Shown in pieces: positions 47,047-56,830 of a stretch of DNA of 64,000 nt (its first letter is position 1; each line of letters begins with the position of its first letter). The stretch comes from Actinoplanes oblitus (lineage in GTDB: Bacteria > Actinomycetota > Actinomycetes > Mycobacteriales > Micromonosporaceae), in the NCBI RefSeq assembly GCF_030252345.1, contig NZ_CP126980.1, positions 5,471,501-5,535,500 of the forward strand, written 5' to 3'. The notes beneath the pieces were generated by a model. It made no database searches, was not told where the DNA came from, and worked only from the letters and a program-made list of their open reading frames with translations. The position numbers and the translations under genes are program-made.

Positions 47047-48999
47047 TCAGAGCGCGTGACAGTCGTCGCTCTCGCCCGGGCGTACGTCGTAGCAGCCGTA
47101 CTGCAGGCCGTCGGCGGACTGGTCGGGAAGGGGGTCGGTGAAGTGGACCAGCGAGACCCAGCCCCACTGCCCGTTGTCCGCTCGCGTGTAGGCCCACCAG
47201 AAATTGTGCAGGGAATAGTAGGGGTACGCCTCACCCGGCTGCTGGCCCAGGAACCAGGTGGAGCCGCCCTTGGCAAGCGATCCGACGGGCGCGGAGTTCT
47301 GGTCGGGGCGGCTCATGACCGGCACATCGCCGGTGGCGAGGGTGCAGTATTGCCCGACGAGTCGCTGCTCCGCGATCCATTCGGGAACACCGCAGTGGCC
47401 ACCACCACCCCCGGCGGCGTTGGTGGTGAGCCAGTCGCCCAGCAGGGCCAGGTGACTGGTGCTGAGATAGTCGACGCCGCCGAAGAGGGCATCGGTCCAG
47501 AAGTCGCTCCGGTCGGGGCAGTCCCGGGGGTCCCACACCCGTACGTGATGTCCGGTGCTCTGTGCCTTGACGATGTTGTCCCAGTGCCTGGACTGGATCG
47601 GCTTTCCGCCGGGGGCCGGGCAGCTCCGGTCCGTGGCGGGAGTCGGGAAAGTGATCACCGGGACCAGGTCCGCGTTGTACTGGTCCCGGTCGACGGCGAA
47701 GCTTCCGTCGAGAAACGCGTACGTGTCGGCCTGCCGGGCGAGCAGTTCGCGTACCGACTCGTCGCCGGTGGCTCCGGTGGGAAACCGGTCGTCGTTGTGG
47801 TCGCCGGCGACCACCACCTGCACCGGGCCCCAGTGCCGTGCCGTTCCGTCGACGTGGAAGAGCATGCCGCGGTACGGCACGAGCGCGTCCATGATGGTGC
47901 GGGCGACCACCAGCGGGTTGTTCGGGTCGGTGGCCGCCGCGGCCCGGTCGGCCGGCAGTCGGCAACCAGCCCCGTCCGTCACGCACGTGATCTCGACGAA
48001 GAGCAGGACCGGCTGCTGGAAACCCGGGTACACCCGGCCTCCATAGGTGCTCACCCGGGTCTGGAGGCCCCGCAGATAGGTCGCGTCGAAGGGCCTCGCG
48101 GCGATCCTCCTGTCGCGCGGGTCCCGGCAGACGTCGCCGTCGACGTGATGGCAGAGCAGCAGCCGGCCGTGGTGCACGACGACATCGACGTCGAGGCCGG
48201 TGAAGCCGTGATCGAACGCATCCCGCACCGGCCGCGGGTTGAGGTAGTCGTCGTGGGCGTCCCCGTGGCCCAAGGCCGTCACCGCGCCCCCCGCGGCCGG
48301 GGCCGGGGATGTCACCGCGGCCGGCGGCGTCTCCGCTCCCCAGTCGCGGAAGCCCACGACGGCCGCGGAGCCGGCGAGCACCAGGGCACCGAGGATGCCG
48401 GCGATCAACGCCCGGCGACGGCCGGGCCGGCGCGTCGTGTAGTAGGCCTCGATGATCACCGGCTCCGCCGGACGCGGTTCGCTGGCGCGGCTGTCCTCCG
48501 TCGGCCGCGGTTCCTCGGCGCGGCTGTCGTCGGCCGGCCGGCGGGGCACCGGCACGAGGTGCGGTGCACGCTCGTCCGCCTCCCGGGCCGCGTCGATCAG
48601 AGCCGACACGTGGGCGGCCGCCACGACCAGCCGGTCGGCGTCGGCGCGCTCGAGGGGCACCCGGGCGATGAGGTGGGCGGCGCGGGCGACCGCGAGGACG
48701 AGCACCGGGTCGGCGACCGACTGCGGATTTCCGGCCAGAACCGCCGCGACGCCGTCCTTGTCGACGGACGTACCGGGAGCCAGCCGGTGGGTCCGGATCA
48801 CCTCGGCCAGGTGCCGCAGTGAGGCGGGCTGCCGGCGGCGGCGGGGTGCCGGCGCTCCGGGCGGCGGGCTGTAGACGCCCTCCCGCGCAGCGCGCGTCAC
48901 CAGGGCGTTCAGCCGGGAAGCCAGCAGTTGGGCGGCTTCCTCGACCCGGTTCCACCACGGTGACAACGGCTCCCGCACCAGACCCTCCGCTCGCGCCAT
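47047..48999 (-). CDS. membrane-anchored phosphodiesterase-like protein (GDPD/PI-PLC-like)
   Basis: A 650-residue protein in three parts. Residues 1-145 are a cytoplasmic helical region resembling the N-termini of actinobacterial HTH-like signalling proteins (SLRHLAEVIRTHRLAPG...). One membrane helix lies at about 197-217. The outer part (about 240-600) resembles the TIM-barrel phosphodiesterases: ALGHGDAHDD (HGD near 245), GLDVDVVVHHG and LLLCHHVDGD match the conserved His/Glu-Asp/His pattern of GDPD and AIM6-like proteins. An SH3-like C-terminus follows. The substrate is unknown. The ATG is one option; upstream in-frame starts exist. Confidence 0.68.
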   Translation of the reverse strand: MARAEGLVREPLSPWWNRVEEAAQLLASRLNALVTRAAREGVYSPPPGAPAPRRRRQPASLRHLAEVIRTHRLAPGTSVDKDGVAAVLAGNPQSVADPVLVLAVARAAHLIARVPLERADADRLVVAAAHVSALIDAAREADERAPHLVPVPRRPADDSRAEEPRPTEDSRASEPRPAEPVIIEAYYTTRRPGRRRALIAGILGALVLAGSAAVVGFRDWGAETPPAAVTSPAPAAGGAVTALGHGDAHDDYLNPRPVRDAFDHGFTGLDVDVVVHHGRLLLCHHVDGDVCRDPRDRRIAARPFDATYLRGLQTRVSTYGGRVYPGFQQPVLLFVEITCVTDGAGCRLPADRAAAATDPNNPLVVARTIMDALVPYRGMLFHVDGTARHWGPVQVVVAGDHNDDRFPTGATGDESVRELLARQADTYAFLDGSFAVDRDQYNADLVPVITFPTPATDRSCPAPGGKPIQSRHWDNIVKAQSTGHHVRVWDPRDCPDRSDFWTDALFGGVDYLSTSHLALLGDWLTTNAAGGGGGHCGVPEWIAEQRLVGQYCTLATGDVPVMSRPDQNSAPVGSLAKGGSTWFLGQQPGEAYPYYSLHNFWWAYTRADNGQWGWVSLVHFTDPLPDQSADGLQYGCYDVRPGESDDCHAL

Positions 49000-49166
49000 C
49001 CCGTTTCGGACCCATCGGCCATGATGCCGCACCGATCGATGCTTGACCACGCGCGAGGACTCCGCCGGGCACCGGCCGGGCGGCCGGCACCCGGCAGACG
49101 ATTCGCCGCCGCGACCAGTCGACGCGACGGCGTCCGCTCTCGCAACCGGCAGCACCCGGCCCTCTC

Positions 49167-51491
49167 TCAGCCGGTCAGCCCCGGTGAGCGCAGCGCCGGC
49201 CGGCGGGCCTCGGGTGGCCGGGGTGAGGGCGGGGCGGGACGGGTCTCGATCGGTTCGATGGGCAGCGTCGTGCTCTGGCCGTGCGCCAGCGTCACCGCCG
49301 ATCCGTGGTGCGCGAAGGTGATCTGATCGCCGGTGACCTCGTAGGTGGCCCGCTCAGGCGTGACCGTCACCCGCAGCCGGCTCTCGTGGTGGCGCAGGCG
49401 GAACCGTAGCCGCGGCAGGTGCGCGGGAAGCCGCGGCGCGAACGACAGACGGCCGTCCTGGTCGCGGAACCCGCCGAAGCCCTGCACCAGCGCGATCCAC
49501 ACCCCCGCGCAGGCGGCGATGTGCAGGCCGTCGCCGCTGGACTCGCCGCCGGGACGCAGGTCGAGCAGGGCCGCTTCGGCGAGATAGTCGTGGGCGAGGT
49601 CGAGGTGGCCGGTCTCGGCGGCCAGGACGGCCTGCACCGGTGCCGACAGTGACGAGTCGCGGACGGTCCGGGCCTCGTAGTAGATGAAGTTGCGCAGCTT
49701 CTCCGCCGCGGTGAACTCCTCCGGATGCAGCATCATGCCCAGCACCAGGTCGGCCTGCTTGACCACCTGCTGGCGGTACAGGTTCAGGTAGGGGAAGTGC
49801 AGCATCAGCGGATAGTCGTCGTCCTTGACCTGCTCGAAGTCCCACTCCCGCAGGCTCGTGAAGCCGGCATGCTGTTCGTGCACGGCGCGCTTGTCCGCGT
49901 ACGGAACATGAAGCCCTCGCGCCACCTGCCGCCAGTCGCGAATCTCGCCGGCGCTGACGCCGGCCGCGCGCAACAGGCCCTCGTGGGACGCGGCGCCGAG
50001 CAGGTTCTGCCGGGCCAGCAGGTTGGTGTAGAGGTTGTCGTCGGCCAGGGCCGTGTACTCGTCCGGGCCGGTGACCCCGGCGATGTGGAACACGCCGTCG
50101 TCGTCGGCGTGCGCCACCCGGCACCACAGGCGAGCCGTCTCGGCGAGGATCTCCAGCCCGCACTCGCGCAGGAACTCCTCGTCGCCGGTGGCGGCCACGT
50201 AACGCAGCACCGCCGCGGCGATGTCCGCGTTGACGTGCAGCGCCGCGGTCCCGGCGGGCCAGTAACCGGAACACTCGGCGCCGCCGATGGTGCGCCACGG
50301 GTAGGCCGCCCCGGCCAGGCGCAGCTCGCGAGCCCGGTCCCGGGCCTCGTTCAGGGTGCGGTGCCGCCAGCGCAGCGCCATGCCGACGCAGGCCGGATGG
50401 GTGTAGGTGAGCACCGGCAGCACGAAGGCCTCGGTGTCCCAGAGCACGTGACCGTCGTATCCGTTGCCGGTCAGGCCCTTGGCCGCGATCGGGTGCGGGC
50501 CCGCCTGGGCGCCGGCCTGGAGCACGTGGAAGAGACTGAACCGTACGCCCTGCTGAACCTGCGGATCGCCGTCGAGTTCGACGTCCGCGCCGGCCCAGAA
50601 GTCGTCGAGGTATGCCCGCTGCCGTTCCAGCAGGACGTCGAAGCCCAGCTCGGCGGCCTCGTCCCGGTCGGCGAGCGCCTTGCCGACCGGGTCCGGCTCG
50701 GCCCACGCGTACGCGAGGAACTTGTCCAGCCGCAGCGGCGTGCCGGGCCGCAAGGTCGTGGTGATGCCGGCGCGGATGCGGTCCGGTTCGCTCGACGTCG
50801 ACACGGGGGTGCCGCGGTGGGTCACGGCGGAGGCCACCTCGATGCCGCTGCGCCGGGTGCGGTGCAGCAGCACCTCCGGCGAGTGCGACAGCGGCCGCAG
50901 CGGCGCGTCCAGGACGGCCGACGCGCGCGGGTCGTCACGCTGGTCCGGCTGCGCCTCGTTGGCCAGCAGATCCGAGTCGATCCGGATCCGCACCGGACGG
51001 TCGAGCGCCTCGACCTCGTAGCGGATCGCGGCGACCGACGGGTGGGCGAACGACACCAGCCGGGTGCTGCGCACGCGCACGGCGGCCCCGGACGTGGCCA
51101 CCCACTCCAGGTCCCGCCGCAGCGTGCCGGCGCGCAGGTCCAGGCAGCGCTCATGGCGGCGCAGCGTGCCGGCTCGGACGTCGAGGCGCTCACCGTCGAC
51201 GGTGAGCGCGATCAGCTTGCCGTTCGGGGCGTCCACAATCGTCTGGGTACGTTCCGGGAAGGCGTACCCGGCCTCGGGATAGGTCAGGTCGCGATCCTCG
51301 TACAGCGAGTTGAGGTAGGTGCCGGGCATGCCGGAGGGCACCCCCTCGTCGAGGTTGCCGCGCAGACCGATATGGCCGTTGGCCAGGGCGAACACGGACT
51401 CGGACCGGCGCAGCGGCGCGGTGTGCGGCGCGTCGGGGGTCAGCGTCGTCTCGCGGATCGTCCACGCCTCGGTGGGCCCGGTCTCACTCAC
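49167..51491 (-). CDS. GH65 disaccharide phosphorylase/hydrolase
   Basis: A 774-residue enzyme with GH65 architecture: N-terminal beta-sandwich (about 10-270), linker, (alpha/alpha)6 catalytic barrel (about 310-680) and C-terminal beta-layer. Key segments are GLTGNGYDGHVLWDTE (340-354), catalytic acid Glu478 in GVTGPDEYT, and VVKQADLVLGM. GH65 enzymes split maltose, trehalose, kojibiose or related alpha-glucosides with phosphate. The specificity is not readable. The GTG overlaps the upstream ribokinase-like gene by 8 bases, so the two are co-expressed and may process the same sugar. Confidence 0.9.
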   Translation of the reverse strand: MSETGPTEAWTIRETTLTPDAPHTAPLRRSESVFALANGHIGLRGNLDEGVPSGMPGTYLNSLYEDRDLTYPEAGYAFPERTQTIVDAPNGKLIALTVDGERLDVRAGTLRRHERCLDLRAGTLRRDLEWVATSGAAVRVRSTRLVSFAHPSVAAIRYEVEALDRPVRIRIDSDLLANEAQPDQRDDPRASAVLDAPLRPLSHSPEVLLHRTRRSGIEVASAVTHRGTPVSTSSEPDRIRAGITTTLRPGTPLRLDKFLAYAWAEPDPVGKALADRDEAAELGFDVLLERQRAYLDDFWAGADVELDGDPQVQQGVRFSLFHVLQAGAQAGPHPIAAKGLTGNGYDGHVLWDTEAFVLPVLTYTHPACVGMALRWRHRTLNEARDRARELRLAGAAYPWRTIGGAECSGYWPAGTAALHVNADIAAAVLRYVAATGDEEFLRECGLEILAETARLWCRVAHADDDGVFHIAGVTGPDEYTALADDNLYTNLLARQNLLGAASHEGLLRAAGVSAGEIRDWRQVARGLHVPYADKRAVHEQHAGFTSLREWDFEQVKDDDYPLMLHFPYLNLYRQQVVKQADLVLGMMLHPEEFTAAEKLRNFIYYEARTVRDSSLSAPVQAVLAAETGHLDLAHDYLAEAALLDLRPGGESSGDGLHIAACAGVWIALVQGFGGFRDQDGRLSFAPRLPAHLPRLRFRLRHHESRLRVTVTPERATYEVTGDQITFAHHGSAVTLAHGQSTTLPIEPIETRPAPPSPRPPEARRPALRSPGLTG

Positions 51492-52389
51492 CGGCGAGCT
51501 CGCTCACCCGCTTGCGCAGATCGGCGCCGGCCAGGTCCGGGCGCCCGCTCGGGTGCCCGACGGTGGCCCCGGACGCCGCCACCGCCCAGCGCGCGGCGGT
51601 GGCCGGATCCTCGCCGCGCAGCAGCGACACGGTGAGTGCGGCGGTGAACGCGTCCCCGCCGCCGGTCGTGTCGACGACGTTCTCGGCGGTCAGCGGCAGA
51701 TGCAGGTGCCCGTCGCGCCAGACGAACAGGTTGCCGTCCGTCACGCCCAGCGCCAGCAGCCGGGGCCCGTTGTCGAGCAGGGCGCGTGCGCTGCCGGCGG
51801 TCGGCGTACCGCCCAGCAGCAGTCGCGCCTCCTGCTCGTCGGCCCGGACGACGTCGGCGGCGGCCAGCAGGTCGTCGCGCCGCTCCTGCGGGGCTCCGTC
51901 GAGGACGACCAGCCGGCCCGCGTCGTGGCCGATCCGGGCGGCGGCGAGCGCGGCCGCGGCGGGTTGCTGCAATTGCACGAGTACGGCGTCGGCGCCGGCG
52001 ATCACCGCGCCGGCCGCCACCACGTCCCGCTCGGTGAGCAGCACCGACTCGGGCAGGTGCTGGACGTACCGCCAGGTGCCGTCCGGTTCGAGCACCTCGA
52101 CGATCAGCCCGGTGAGCGGGCCACGCCGGACCACGGCGCGCACGTCGACACCGTCGCGCCGGGCCTGATCGAGCAGCTCGTCGCCGGCGCTGTCCTCGCC
52201 GGCCACGGCGACCAGCCGGGCCTGGGCGCCCAGCTGCGTCAGCCCGACGGCCTGGTTGGCGCCCTTGCCGCCGAGCTGTTCCCGGCGCGCCGTCGCGTCG
52301 GCGGCGCTGCCGGCTGACGGCAGGCCGTCGACGCTCAGCACGAGATCACGGGCGAGTTGTCCGACTACGGCGACGACCGGTGTTTTCAC
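51484..52389 (-). CDS. PfkB family carbohydrate kinase (ribokinase-like)
   Basis: A 301-residue sugar kinase. The N-terminal PfkB signature is seen in GGKGANQAVGLTQLG, and the C-terminal one is VVDTTGGGDAFTAALTV. The catalytic base is the Asp of GGGD (GAGD in most relatives). It should phosphorylate ribose or a similar sugar/nucleoside with ATP. AGGA precedes the GTG start. It is upstream of and overlaps the GH65 gene. Confidence 0.88.
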   Translation of the reverse strand: MKTPVVAVVGQLARDLVLSVDGLPSAGSAADATARREQLGGKGANQAVGLTQLGAQARLVAVAGEDSAGDELLDQARRDGVDVRAVVRRGPLTGLIVEVLEPDGTWRYVQHLPESVLLTERDVVAAGAVIAGADAVLVQLQQPAAAALAAARIGHDAGRLVVLDGAPQERRDDLLAAADVVRADEQEARLLLGGTPTAGSARALLDNGPRLLALGVTDGNLFVWRDGHLHLPLTAENVVDTTGGGDAFTAALTVSLLRGEDPATAARWAVAASGATVGHPSGRPDLAGADLRKRVSELAGE

Positions 52390-52498
52390 GCCCGGTCCTG
52401 TACCCAGCGGTTCGTCCGGCATTCCCGGCCGGCGGCCCGGTCGATCAGCTTTCCCGCGCGTCCGACGACGGCCCGGCGCCCGGGCGGTCGCGGAGTGG

Positions 52499-53944
52499 TC
52501 AACCGTGGTGTACCCGGCCCCGTCCGGCGTTCTTGGCCGCGTACATGGCGGTGTCGGCACGGCGTAGCTGCGCGTTCGGGTTGTCGCCCCGGGCCGCGGT
52601 GATGACGCCGATGCTGGCGCCGATGTACACCGCGCGCCCGGACAGCTCGAACGGCTGCGCGAGCTCCTGGACGATGCGCCCGGCGATCGCGCCAGCGGTG
52701 GTGTCGTCGGTCCAGGGCAGGATGATCGCGAACTCGTCGCCGCCGAGACGGGCGACCACGTCCCCGGCGCGTACCAGGCCGCGCAACCTGTCGGCCACGC
52801 CGAGCAGCACGACGTCGCCGGCGTCATGACCGAGCTTGTCGTTGACCGGTTTGAACCCGTCGAGGTCGATGTAAAGCAACGCGGTCGGGCCCACCTCACC
52901 GGTCAGCGACTGCTGCCAACAGGCCTGGAAGCGCCGGCGGTTGGCCAGTCCGGTCAGTTGGTCGGTGGTGGCCTGCTCCTCGGTCGCGCGCAGGGTGTCG
53001 GTCAGCAGCACCACCAAGCCGTGCAGGCGGGCGATGACCAGCAGGAAGAGGATCACACAGCCGGACACGATCACCGGAATGTCGATCGGGGTGCCGCGAA
53101 GCCACTCGATGATCAACGCGGCCGGCGCCATGAGGCTGGCCAGCGCCAGCGCGATCAGCCGCCGGACACCGATGGGACCTTCCGCCACCGGCGGTGACAG
53201 CCGGGACATGTCGGCCATCGTCGGGTGCAAGGCCGCCGCGCCGGCGAAGGCGTACATCAGCATCCATGCCGCGTCGATCCAGTCCCCGGCGCTGTAGCCG
53301 ATGGTGAGCTCCAGCAGCCCGTACACCACGTCGCCGACCAGCATGGCCCCGATGGCGGCCACGAAGAGCCGGAACGCCGGCGGCTGATCCCCACGGCCGG
53401 TCGTCAGCCGCACCAGCACCGCCAGAAGCAGCAGGTCGGCCACCGGATAGGCCAGCGACACCACCCGGCCGACCAGGTCGAGGTCGCTGGCGTGGACGTA
53501 CGGTTCCATCAGGAAGACCCACGACAGCATCGCCGCACCCGTCGACAACACCAGCGCGTCCAGCAGGCCGGGCCGGTCCTTGCCCGGCCGGCGGGCCCGG
53601 ACGAGGCCGAGCAGACCCGCCACGAGCAAGGGGTAGGAGCCCAGATAGAACGCGTCCGCGATCGACGGGAAGACGTCACGGCCCAGCACCGAGCTCTGCA
53701 CCCAGTAGACGACGTCACCGGTGGCGAACAGCAGCCAGCCGATCGCCATGACGTACCACGGCCACCGCACCGCCGGCCGATGCCGTGCCACGCCCACCAC
53801 GCTCGCGACCGTCGCCGAGACGCCGAGAAGTCCGGACAGCACCGTCTTGACCGGCTCCCACGGTGCCAGGAAGCACGCGAGCATCACCACGACGCTCGAC
53901 GCGAGATAGACCGACCAGCCCTGACGACCGAACCGCAGCACCAT
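52499..53944 (-). CDS. membrane diguanylate cyclase (GGDEF)
   Basis: A 481-residue protein with about nine to ten membrane helices in residues 10-315 and a C-terminal GGDEF domain (about 320-480). The active-site loop is RLGGDEFAI, intact, so it should make cyclic di-GMP from two GTP. DxLTGLxNRR and NDxLGHDAGD are present. GAGGAG lies 2 bases before the ATG and 5 before an overlapping GTG, so the start may be one codon later. It is divergent from a second c-di-GMP protein. Confidence 0.9.
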   Translation of the reverse strand: MVLRFGRQGWSVYLASSVVVMLACFLAPWEPVKTVLSGLLGVSATVASVVGVARHRPAVRWPWYVMAIGWLLFATGDVVYWVQSSVLGRDVFPSIADAFYLGSYPLLVAGLLGLVRARRPGKDRPGLLDALVLSTGAAMLSWVFLMEPYVHASDLDLVGRVVSLAYPVADLLLLAVLVRLTTGRGDQPPAFRLFVAAIGAMLVGDVVYGLLELTIGYSAGDWIDAAWMLMYAFAGAAALHPTMADMSRLSPPVAEGPIGVRRLIALALASLMAPAALIIEWLRGTPIDIPVIVSGCVILFLLVIARLHGLVVLLTDTLRATEEQATTDQLTGLANRRRFQACWQQSLTGEVGPTALLYIDLDGFKPVNDKLGHDAGDVVLLGVADRLRGLVRAGDVVARLGGDEFAIILPWTDDTTAGAIAGRIVQELAQPFELSGRAVYIGASIGVITAARGDNPNAQLRRADTAMYAAKNAGRGRVHHG

Positions 53945-54116
53945 CACTCCTCGGACCGAAGACTCCGACGCCACCATCGGGAGCGGGTGGCCCGGTCTGA
54001 GGTTTCATGGCGATCGCTCTCCACCACTTCTGGCCGGCGTCATCCGACCCGGATCGCAACCGGGCATGTTGCCGTGACCTCTCACCTCGACGGCGGTCTG
54101 ACCGATCAGTCGGTGT

Positions 54117-56147
54117 ATGGGGGCCTTGCCAACCGCGCGGCGGCGACACGGCGGCGTCGACGGCCGTGGCGAGAAGTCCACGGCAGGATCGGATGATCCG
54201 AGCGGGCGGCCGCGTCCGCTGGGTCATCTCCAGCGTGCTGCTCCGCGTCGACGTACGACCATCTACCTGCTGATCCTCGCGGCACTGGCGGTACCCGCCG
54301 GCAGCGCGGTCGCCATCACCCGGCTGCAACAGAGCGCCGCGACCCGTGGCGAGCTGCGCGTGCTCCTGGCCGAGGTGGAGAAGGCGGCCTGGCAACAGAA
54401 CGCCCTGCGGTCGCGTGCCCTGCTCGCCAAGAGCCTGCCGGCCACGCTGGCACAGACGCGCGACCAGATCGATCGGACGGTCGACACGATCGGCGCCACC
54501 TTCGAGCGGCGCGATCCCGGTGACCGGTACGCACGCGCGGTGCAGGACGCGTTCCTCACCTACGACGCGGTCGTCGATCGCGAGTTCGACCTGCTGGAGT
54601 CGGGCGACCTGCTGACCGCGGAGCGCGTCGACGAGAATCAGGCAGTACCCACGTTCATCGCTCTGCGAGCGGCGCTCGACGACGCGGCCCGGCACTACGA
54701 CCGGCTGGCCCGGCAGAGCAGCGGCCGGGCACGCATCGGCACCGTGCTGATTCTCGCGCTGGCCGCGTGCGGCCTCGCCGGGCTGGTCAGCCGAGCGCAC
54801 CGGATCCGCACCCGGGCGTTTCGCCGGGCCGTCCACCAGGCGACCCACGACGCGCTCACCGGTCTGCCCAACCGCGTGCGGCTGCACGACGAGATCACCG
54901 CCACCATCGCGACCACCGACGCGGATGCCACGTCGGGTGCCGCGCTGCTGCTGATCGACCTCGACCGGTTCAAGGAGATCAACGACACGCTCGGGCACCA
55001 CTACGGCGACCGGCTCCTGATCCTGGTCGCCCGGCGGATGCGCGACACCGTACGCGGCGGCGAGACGGTGGCGCGTCTCGGCGGCGACGAGTTCGCCGTT
55101 CTGCTGCCGGGCATCACCGGCGCCCAGGACGCCGCCGCCGCCGCGACCCGCCTGCACGAGGCGTTGCAACAGCCCTTCGATCTCGGTGGCATCAGCCTCG
55201 CTGTCGGCGGCAGCATCGGCGCCGCCCTGTACCCGCACCACGGCACCACCGCCGACGAACTGCTGCAGCACGCCGACATCGCCATGTACACCGCCAAGAC
55301 CAGGCGCACCGGCTTCACGGTCTTCGAGCCGGGCCAGGGCAGCACCGACCCACGCAAGCTGAGCCTGGCCGCCGACCTGCGCCACGGCATGGCACGCGAC
55401 GAGCTGACGCTGCACTACCAGCCGAAGGTCGATGCCCGGACCGGCGACGTGCTCGGGGCCGAAGCCCTGGTCCGATGGCAGCACCCGGAGCACGGGATGA
55501 TCCCACCCAGCGAGTTCATCCCGCTGGCCGAGCACACCGGCCTGATCACTCCGCTGACCCGGATCGTGCTGGACTCCGCCCTGCGGCAGTGCCGCGCGTG
55601 GCGGGACGAAGGGCATCAACTCAGCGTCGCGGTCAACGTCTCCGCCCACGGCCTGCTCGACCGCGACCTCGCGACCGAGGTCGCCGACCGGCTGCGACGG
55701 TGGCGTGTGCCGGCGCACCTGCTCACCATCGAGATCACCGAAACCGCCATCATGACCGACCCCGGCCGCGCCCTGCAGGTCGTCGAGCAACTGCACGCTC
55801 TCGGGGTGCGCCTGTCGATCGACGACTTCGGCACCGGCTACTCCTCCCTGGCGTACCTGAAGAACCTGCCGGTCCACGAACTGAAGATCGACCGGTCGTT
55901 CGTCAGCTGCATGACCACCAGCCACCGCGACGCCGTCATCGTCCGATCCACCGTCGAACTCGGTCGCAACCTCGGTCTGCGGGTCGTCGCCGAAGGCGTC
56001 GAAGACGACGCCACCTGGCGAGCGCTCGAGGCGGCCGGCTGCGACGTCGTGCAGGGCTACCTGATCTCCCGCCCCGTCCCACCGGCCGAGTTCTCCGCCT
56101 GGCTGCACCACCGGGGATCGGCGGCGCCCGTCGCGGTGGCGAACTGA
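54117..56147 (+). CDS. GGDEF-EAL cyclic-di-GMP protein
   Basis: A 676-residue protein. Two hydrophobic helices (about 48-68 and 208-226) flank an extracytoplasmic four-helix-type sensor region. Then follow a GGDEF domain (about 235-395; RLGGDEFAVLLPG) and an EAL domain (about 410-665) with EALVRW, NVSAHGL, EITETAIM, DDFGTGYSSL and DRSFV, the residues needed for phosphodiesterase activity. Both activities look intact, so it could make or degrade cyclic di-GMP. The start codon is uncertain because the first 45 residues are Arg-rich and unlike a protein N-terminus. Confidence 0.88.
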   Translation: MGALPTARRRHGGVDGRGEKSTAGSDDPSGRPRPLGHLQRAAPRRRTTIYLLILAALAVPAGSAVAITRLQQSAATRGELRVLLAEVEKAAWQQNALRSRALLAKSLPATLAQTRDQIDRTVDTIGATFERRDPGDRYARAVQDAFLTYDAVVDREFDLLESGDLLTAERVDENQAVPTFIALRAALDDAARHYDRLARQSSGRARIGTVLILALAACGLAGLVSRAHRIRTRAFRRAVHQATHDALTGLPNRVRLHDEITATIATTDADATSGAALLLIDLDRFKEINDTLGHHYGDRLLILVARRMRDTVRGGETVARLGGDEFAVLLPGITGAQDAAAAATRLHEALQQPFDLGGISLAVGGSIGAALYPHHGTTADELLQHADIAMYTAKTRRTGFTVFEPGQGSTDPRKLSLAADLRHGMARDELTLHYQPKVDARTGDVLGAEALVRWQHPEHGMIPPSEFIPLAEHTGLITPLTRIVLDSALRQCRAWRDEGHQLSVAVNVSAHGLLDRDLATEVADRLRRWRVPAHLLTIEITETAIMTDPGRALQVVEQLHALGVRLSIDDFGTGYSSLAYLKNLPVHELKIDRSFVSCMTTSHRDAVIVRSTVELGRNLGLRVVAEGVEDDATWRALEAAGCDVVQGYLISRPVPPAEFSAWLHHRGSAAPVAVAN

Positions 56148-56183
56148 CCGACACGGCGCCACGGGCACCACCCGGGGGCATGC

Positions 56184-56468
56184 TCACAGCGGTATCTCCG
56201 ACCAGGGGATCCGCCGGGTGTCGCGGCGGATCACGTGACGCGCGAAGATCTCCAGCAGCCACGGGCCGGCGCCCCGATCGCGTTCGTAGCCGAGCAGCCG
56301 GCCCCAGGGCCCGCGGGTGACGACGGCGGCGACGACCTGCTCGCGGCCGGCGGCGTCGCGACGGGTCTCGAGGTCGGCTATGCGGCCCAGGTAGCGCCCG
56401 TCAGGGTCGTACACTCGGCGGCCGAGGTAGGTGCTGGCGCGGTGCGGTGACGGCGTGTCAGCCGGCAT
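56184..56468 (-). CDS. PRC-barrel domain protein
   Basis: A 94-residue protein with one PRC-barrel-like beta fold (LGRRVYDPDGRYLGRIADLE, then a VVTRGPWGRLLGYER segment). PRC barrels bind RNA or act as sensor modules; the role is unknown here. It overlaps the preceding PRC-barrel gene by 11 bases and is the last gene of the Nramp-like operon. Confidence 0.72.
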   Translation of the reverse strand: MPADTPSPHRASTYLGRRVYDPDGRYLGRIADLETRRDAAGREQVVAAVVTRGPWGRLLGYERDRGAGPWLLEIFARHVIRRDTRRIPWSEIPL

Positions 56469-56829
56469 TGTCGGCTCCCGGGATCCGGGTGATGAGGTGA
56501 TCGCGCAGCCACGTCTCCAGCGGCGCGTCGGGCAGTAGTTCGCGCGCGACGGTGAGTTTCACCGCGCTGTCGACGGTGCCGACGTAGTCGTACGGAATGC
56601 GGATCGGCTGTTGCCGGTCGTCGGGGGCGAGCCGGCGTGCGGTGCCGGCGATCCAGGCGCCGAGCCGCCCGCCGATCCGGTCGCCGAGGGCCTGCTGCCC
56701 GACGAGCAGGGCCGCAACGTGCGGGCTGCCGTCGTCGTGGATGGCCAGTTCCAGGTCGTCGACCTTGCCGACCGGCCGGCCGTCCCGGTCCAGGATCTGC
56801 CTGTCGAGCAGGTTGAGCGCGAGGAGCAT
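56458..56829 (-). CDS. PRC-barrel domain protein
   Basis: A 123-residue protein, another PRC-barrel: LLDRQILDRDGRPVGKVDDLEL followed by beta-rich sequence (RIPYDYVGTVDSAVKLTVA). It lies one base downstream of the Nramp-like transporter gene. Proteins of this type flank Nramp-like transporters in the same operon here, which suggests a regulatory or sensor partnership. Confidence 0.75.
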   Translation of the reverse strand: MLLALNLLDRQILDRDGRPVGKVDDLELAIHDDGSPHVAALLVGQQALGDRIGGRLGAWIAGTARRLAPDDRQQPIRIPYDYVGTVDSAVKLTVARELLPDAPLETWLRDHLITRIPGADNAG

Positions 56830-56830
56830 G

